This document shows positions 60,016 to 64,000 of a DNA stretch of 64,000 nucleotides, in pieces. The notes beneath the pieces are model-generated. The model was not told the DNA's origin, ran no database searches, and saw only the letters and a list, made by a program, of their open reading frames with translations. The stretch is from contig OZ035961.1 in NCBI GenBank assembly GCA_964034945.1, forward strand, positions 59,880,084 through 59,944,083, in the 5' to 3' direction. The position numbers were made by a program, and so were the translations under genes. This DNA is from Chrysopilus asiliformis (lineage: Eukaryota > Arthropoda > Insecta > Diptera > Rhagionidae). How positions within the stretch are numbered: the stretch's first letter is position 1; the number at the start of each line of letters is the position of its first letter.

Positions 60016-62550
60016 CCGAGTTAAGCCCCGCCCCCTCTCAGAAATCGATTTCCCGTCAAAATTGGAGGAAGGGGCGTGGCCGATTTAAGCCCCGCCCCCT
60101 CTCAGAAATCGATTTCCCATCAAAATTGGAAAAAGGGGCGTGGCCGAGTTAAGCCCCGCCCCCTCTCAGAAATCGATTTCCCATCAAAATTGGAAAAAGG
60201 GGCGTGGCCGAGTCAAGCCCAGCCCCCTCTCAGAAATCGATTTGCCATCAAAATTGGAAAAAGGGGCGTGGCCGAGTTAAGCCCCGCCCCCTCTCAGAAA
60301 TCGATTTCCCATCAAAATTGGAAAAAGGGGCGTGGCCGAGTTAAGCCCCGCCCCCTCTCAGAAATCAATTTCCCATCAAAATTGGAAAAAGGGGCGTGGT
60401 CGAGTTAAGCCCCGCCCCCTCTCAGAAATCGATTTCCCATCAAAATTGGAAAAAGGGGCGTGGCCGAGTAAAGTCCCGCCCCCTCTCAGGAAAATCGATT
60501 TCCCATCAAAATTGGAAAAAGGGGCGTGGCCGAGTTAAGCCCCGCCCCCTCTCAGAAATCGATTTCCCATTAAAATTGGAAAAAGGGGCGTGGCCGAGTT
60601 AAGCCCCGCCCCCTCTCAGAAATCGATTTCCCATCAAAATTGGAAAAAGGGGCGTGGCCGAGTTAAGCCCCGCCCCCTCTCAGAAATCGATTTCCCATCA
60701 AAATTGGAAAAAGGGGCGTGGCCGAGTTAAGCCCCGCCCCCTCTCAAAAATCGATTTCCCATCAAAATTGGAAAAAGGGGCGTGGCCAAGTTAAGTCCCG
60801 CCCCCTCTCAGAAATCGATTTCCCACCAAAATTGGAAAAAGGGGCGTGGCCGAGTCAAGCCCAGCCCCCTCTCAGAAATCGATTTCCCATCAAAATTGGA
60901 AAAAGGGGCGTGGTCGAGTTAAGCCCCGCCCCCTCTCAGAAATCGATTTCCCATCAAAATTGGAAAAAGGGGCGTGGCCGAGTTAAGCCCCGCCCCCTCT
61001 CAGAAATCGATTTCCCATCAAAATTGGAAAAAGGGGCGTGGCCGAGTGAAGCCCCGCCCCCTCTCAGAAATCGATCTCCCATCAAAATTGGAAAAAGGGG
61101 CGTGGCCGAGTTAAGCCCCGCCCCCTCTCAGAAATCGATTTCCCATCAAAATTGGAAAAAGGGGCGTGGCCGAGTTGAGCCCCGCCCCCTCTCAGAAATC
61201 GATTTCCCATCAAAATTGGAAAAAGGGGCGTGGCCGAGTTAAGCCCCGCTCCCTCTCAGAAATCGATTTCCCATCAAAATTGGAAAAAAAGGCGTGGCCG
61301 AGTTAAGCCCCGCCCCCTCTCAGAAATCGATTTCCCATCAAAATTGGAAAAAGGGGCGTGGCCGAGTTAAGCCCCGCCCCCTCTCAGAAATCGATTTCCC
61401 ATCAAAATTGGAAAAAGGGGCGTGGCCGAGTGAAGCCCCGCCCCCTCTCAGAAATCGATCTCCCATCAAAATTGGAAAAAGGGGCGTGGCCGAGTAAAGT
61501 CCCGCCCCCTCTCAGAAATCGATTTCCCATCAAAATTGGAAAAAGGGGCGTGGCCGAGTTAAGCCCCGCCCCCTCTCAGAAATCGATTTCCCATCAAAAT
61601 TGGAAAAAGGGGCGTGGCCGAATCAAGCCCCGCCCCCTCTTAGAAAACGATTTCCCATCAAAATTGGAAAAAGGGGCGTGGCCGAGTTAAGCCCTGCCCC
61701 CTCTCAGAAATCGATTTCCCATCAAAATTGGAAAAAGTAGCGTGGCCTAGTTAAGCCCCGCCCCTTCTCAGAAATCGATTTCCCATCAAAATTGGAAAAA
61801 GGGGCGTGGCCGAGTGAAGCCCCGCCCCCTCTCAGAAATCGATCTCCCATCAAAATTGGAAAAAGGGGCGTGGCCGAGTAAAGTCCCGCCCCCTCTCAGA
61901 AATCGATTTCCCATCAAAATTGGAAAAAGGGGCGTGGCCGAGTTAAGCCCCGCCCCCTCTCAGAAATCGATTTCCCATCAAAATTGGAAAAAGGGGCGTG
62001 GCCGAGTGAAGCCCCGCCCCCTCTCAGAAATCGATTTCCCATCAAAATTGGAAAAAGGGGCGTGGCCGAGTTAAGCCCCGCCCCCTCTCAGAAATCGATT
62101 TCCCATCAAACTTGGAAAAAGGGGCGTGGCCGAGTTAAGCCCCGCCCCCTCTCAGAAATCGATTTCCCATCAAAATTGGAAAAAGGGGCGTGGCCGAGTT
62201 AAGCCCCGCCCCCTCTCAGAAATCGATTTCCCATCAAAATTGGAAAAAGGGGCGTGGCCGAGTTAAGCCCCGCCCCCTCTCAGAAATCGATTTCCCATCA
62301 AAATTGGAAAAAGGGGCGTGGTCGAGTTAAGCCCCGCTCCCTCTCAGAAATCGATTTCCCATCAAAATTGGAAAAAGGGGCGTGGCCGAGTTAAGCCCCG
62401 CCCCCTCTCAGAAATCGATTTCCCATCAAAATTGGAAAAAGGGGCGTGGCCGAGTTAAGCCCCACCCCCTCAGAAATCGATTTCCCATCAAAATTGGAAA
62501 AAGGGGCGTGACCCAGTTAAGCCCCGCCCCCTCTCAGAAATCGATTTCCC
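60016..62550 (+). repeat. Third, offset copy of the 2.7-kb unit
   Basis: Matches about 57,143-59,677 at an offset of 2,873 bp (GGAGG 57,191/60,064; TTTGCCATC 57,369/60,242; AGGAAAATCG 57,614/60,487; GTAGCG 58,864/61,737; CAAACTTGG 59,234/62,107). The left junction is near 60,000-60,020, where the upstream monomer is a 63-bp form unlike its counterpart at 57,131. Confidence 0.8.
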
Positions 62551-64000
62551 ATAAAAATTGGAAAAAGGGGCGTGGTCGAGTTAAGCCCCGCCCCCTCTCA
62601 GAAATCGATTTCCCATCAAAATTTGAAAAAGGGGCGTGGCCGAGTTAAGCCCCGCCCCCTCTCAGAAATCGATTTCCCATCAAAATTGGAAAAAGGGGCG
62701 TGGCCGAGTTAAGCCCCGCCCCCTCTCAGAAATCGATTTCCCATCAAAATTGAAAAAAGGGCGTGGCCGAGTCAAGCCCCGCCCCCTCAGAAATCGATTT
62801 CCCATTAAAATTGGAAAAAGGGGCGTGGCCGAGTAAAGCCCCGCCCCCTCAGAAATCGATTTCCCATTAAAATTGGAAAAAGGGGCGTGGCCGAGTTAAG
62901 CCCCGCCCCCTCTCAGAAATCGATTTTCCTTCAAAATTGGAAAAAGGGGCGTGGCCGAGTTAAGCCCCGCCCCCTCTCAGAAATCGATTTCCCATCAAAA
63001 TTGGAAAAAGGGGCGTGGCCGAGTTAAGCCCCGCCCCCTCTCAGAAATCGATTTCCCATCAAAATTGGAAAAAGGGCGTGGCCGTGTCAAGCCCCGCCCC
63101 CTCTCAGAAATCGATTTCCCATCAAAATTGGAAAAAGGGGCGTGGCCGAGTTAAGCCCCGCCCCCTCTCAGAAATCGATTTCCCATCAAAATTGGAAAAA
63201 GGGGCGTGGCCGAGTTAAGCCCCGCCCCCTCTCAGAAATCGATTTCCCATCAAAATTGGAAAAAGGGGCGTGGCCGAGTGAAGCCCCGCCCCCTCTCAGA
63301 AATCGATTTCCCATCAAAATTGGAAAAAGGGGCGTGGCCGATTTAAGCCCCGCCTTCTCTCAGAAATCGATTTCCCATTAAAATTTAAAAAAGGGGCGTG
63401 GCCGAGTTAAGCCCCGCCCCCTCAGAAATCGATTTCCCATTAAAATTGGAAAAAGGGGCGTGGCCGAGTTAAGCCCCGCCCCCTCTCAGAAATCGATTTC
63501 CCTTCAAAATTGGAAAAAGGGGCGTGGCCGAGTTAAGCCCGGCCCCCTCTCAGAAATCGATTTCCCATCAAAATTGGAAAAAGGGGCGTGGCCGAGTTTA
63601 GCCCCGCCCCCTCTCAGAAATCGATTTCCCATCAAAATTGGAAAAAGGGCGTGGCCGAGTCAAGCCCCGCCCCCTCTCAGAAATCGATTTCCCATCAAAA
63701 TTGGAAAAAGGGGCGTGGCCGAGTTAAGCCCCGCACTCTCTCAGAAATCGATTTCCCATAAAAATTGGAAAAAGGGCCGTGGCCGAGTTAAGCCCCGCCC
63801 CAGCTCAGAAATCGAAAAAGGGGCGTGGCCGAGTTAAGCCCCGCCCCCTCTCAGAAATCGATTTCCCATCAAAATTGGAAAAAGGGGCGTGGCCCAGTTA
63901 AGCCCCGCCCCCTCTCAGAAATCGATTTCCCATCAAATTTAGAAAAAGGGGCGTGGCCGAGTCAAGCCCCGCCCCCTCAGAAATCGATTTCCCATCAAAA
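62551..64000 (+). repeat. Right-end partial copy of the 32.3-33.8 kb segment
   Basis: Aligns with about 32,318 onward at an offset of 30,233 bp, falling to 30,169 bp after loss of one monomer near 63,150. It carries private changes (CATAAAAATT at 62,551, TTGAAAAAAGGG near 62,750, GCCTTCTCTC near 63,352, GTTTAGCCCC near 63,596). The block runs off the window. Confidence 0.75.

Larger units (their letters stand above)
1..64000 (+). repeat. 64-bp satellite DNA array spanning the whole window
   Basis: A 64-bp monomer repeats head to tail in one orientation across the entire window, roughly 1,000 units. The array starts inside a monomer (position 11 if the G4 run is position 1) and ends inside one, so it extends beyond both ends. 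Most units differ from consensus by zero to three substitutions. Length variants are 62 bp (loss of TC before CAG), 63 bp (one G lost from the G4 run), 66 bp, 46 bp and 30 bp. The consensus is about 53% GC with four CpGs. No unrelated sequence longer than a few bases interrupts it, so no stretch of the window holds a gene. This layout is typical of eukaryotic satellite DNA; the family is not one I recognise. Confidence 0.98.

Noticed and set aside
1..64000. Nearly 200 open reading frames of 61-174 codons on the plus strand as protein genes
   Set aside because: They are the three frames of one 64-bp unit in rotation, start at GTG or TTG because the consensus plus strand has no ATG, overlap one another, and end at the TAA in GTTAAG. 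No codon-level conservation can exist when every frame is used in turn.
1..64000. CRISPR array (regular spacing near 64 bp)
   Set aside because: There are no unique spacers: all 64 positions of the unit repeat. No cas-like gene or leader is present.
1..64000. Telomeric repeats or rRNA spacer
   Set aside because: No TTAGGG-type run and no recognisable rRNA segment occurs anywhere in the window.

Overview
The whole 64 kb window is one uninterrupted satellite-DNA array. A monomer of 64 bp (a consensus copy is 247-310) repeats head to tail about 1,000 times from the first base to the last, and both ends of the window lie inside the array. I see no protein gene, RNA gene, transposon, CRISPR array or unrelated spacer. 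Open reading frames are frequent, but they are by-products of the repeat: 64 is 1 modulo 3, so each strand reads the same monomer in three successive frames, and on the + strand a stop recurs about every 192 bp. The consensus + strand has no ATG.

The monomer is bipartite. Positions 1-34 are about 74% GC and hold two opposed GC-box/KLF-like sites that form an imperfect inverted repeat. Positions 35-64 are about 30% GC and hold a 12-bp perfect palindrome centred on ATCGAT, a CCAAT box in reverse orientation and an A5 tract. There are four CpGs per monomer.

Above the monomer there is nested higher-order structure, traced through shared monomer variants (62, 63, 66, 46 and 30 bp forms and diagnostic substitutions). 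Layout: 1-3,035 is a mosaic related to 27,150-29,800 and 32,300-33,200. Then 3,036-14,147 and 15,441-26,868 are two nearly identical copies of an 11-kb block (offset 12,405 bp, then 12,721 bp), separated by a partial copy at 14,148-15,440. A mosaic at 26,869-28,404 follows. Next, 28,405-34,868 and 37,330-43,985 are copies of a second block (offset 8,925 bp), with a 1,016-bp tandem pair between them (34,931-36,962). Last come a 3,975-bp tandem pair (45,426-53,375), a 2,685-bp tandem pair (about 53,456-58,865), a third, offset copy of the latter (about 60,016-62,550) and the start of yet another block to the end.

A megabase-scale tandem array with hierarchical repeats and no genes points to a eukaryotic nuclear genome, such as centromeric, pericentromeric or subtelomeric heterochromatin or a knob. 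I cannot name the species or family from sequence alone. The most interesting points are the nested duplication history with visible exchange junctions, a tiny inverted segment that forms a fold-back hairpin, the hairpin-plus-T5 on the minus strand of every monomer, the promoter-type motifs in every unit, and a resemblance of part of the monomer to the 5' region of tRNA-Leu/Ser.
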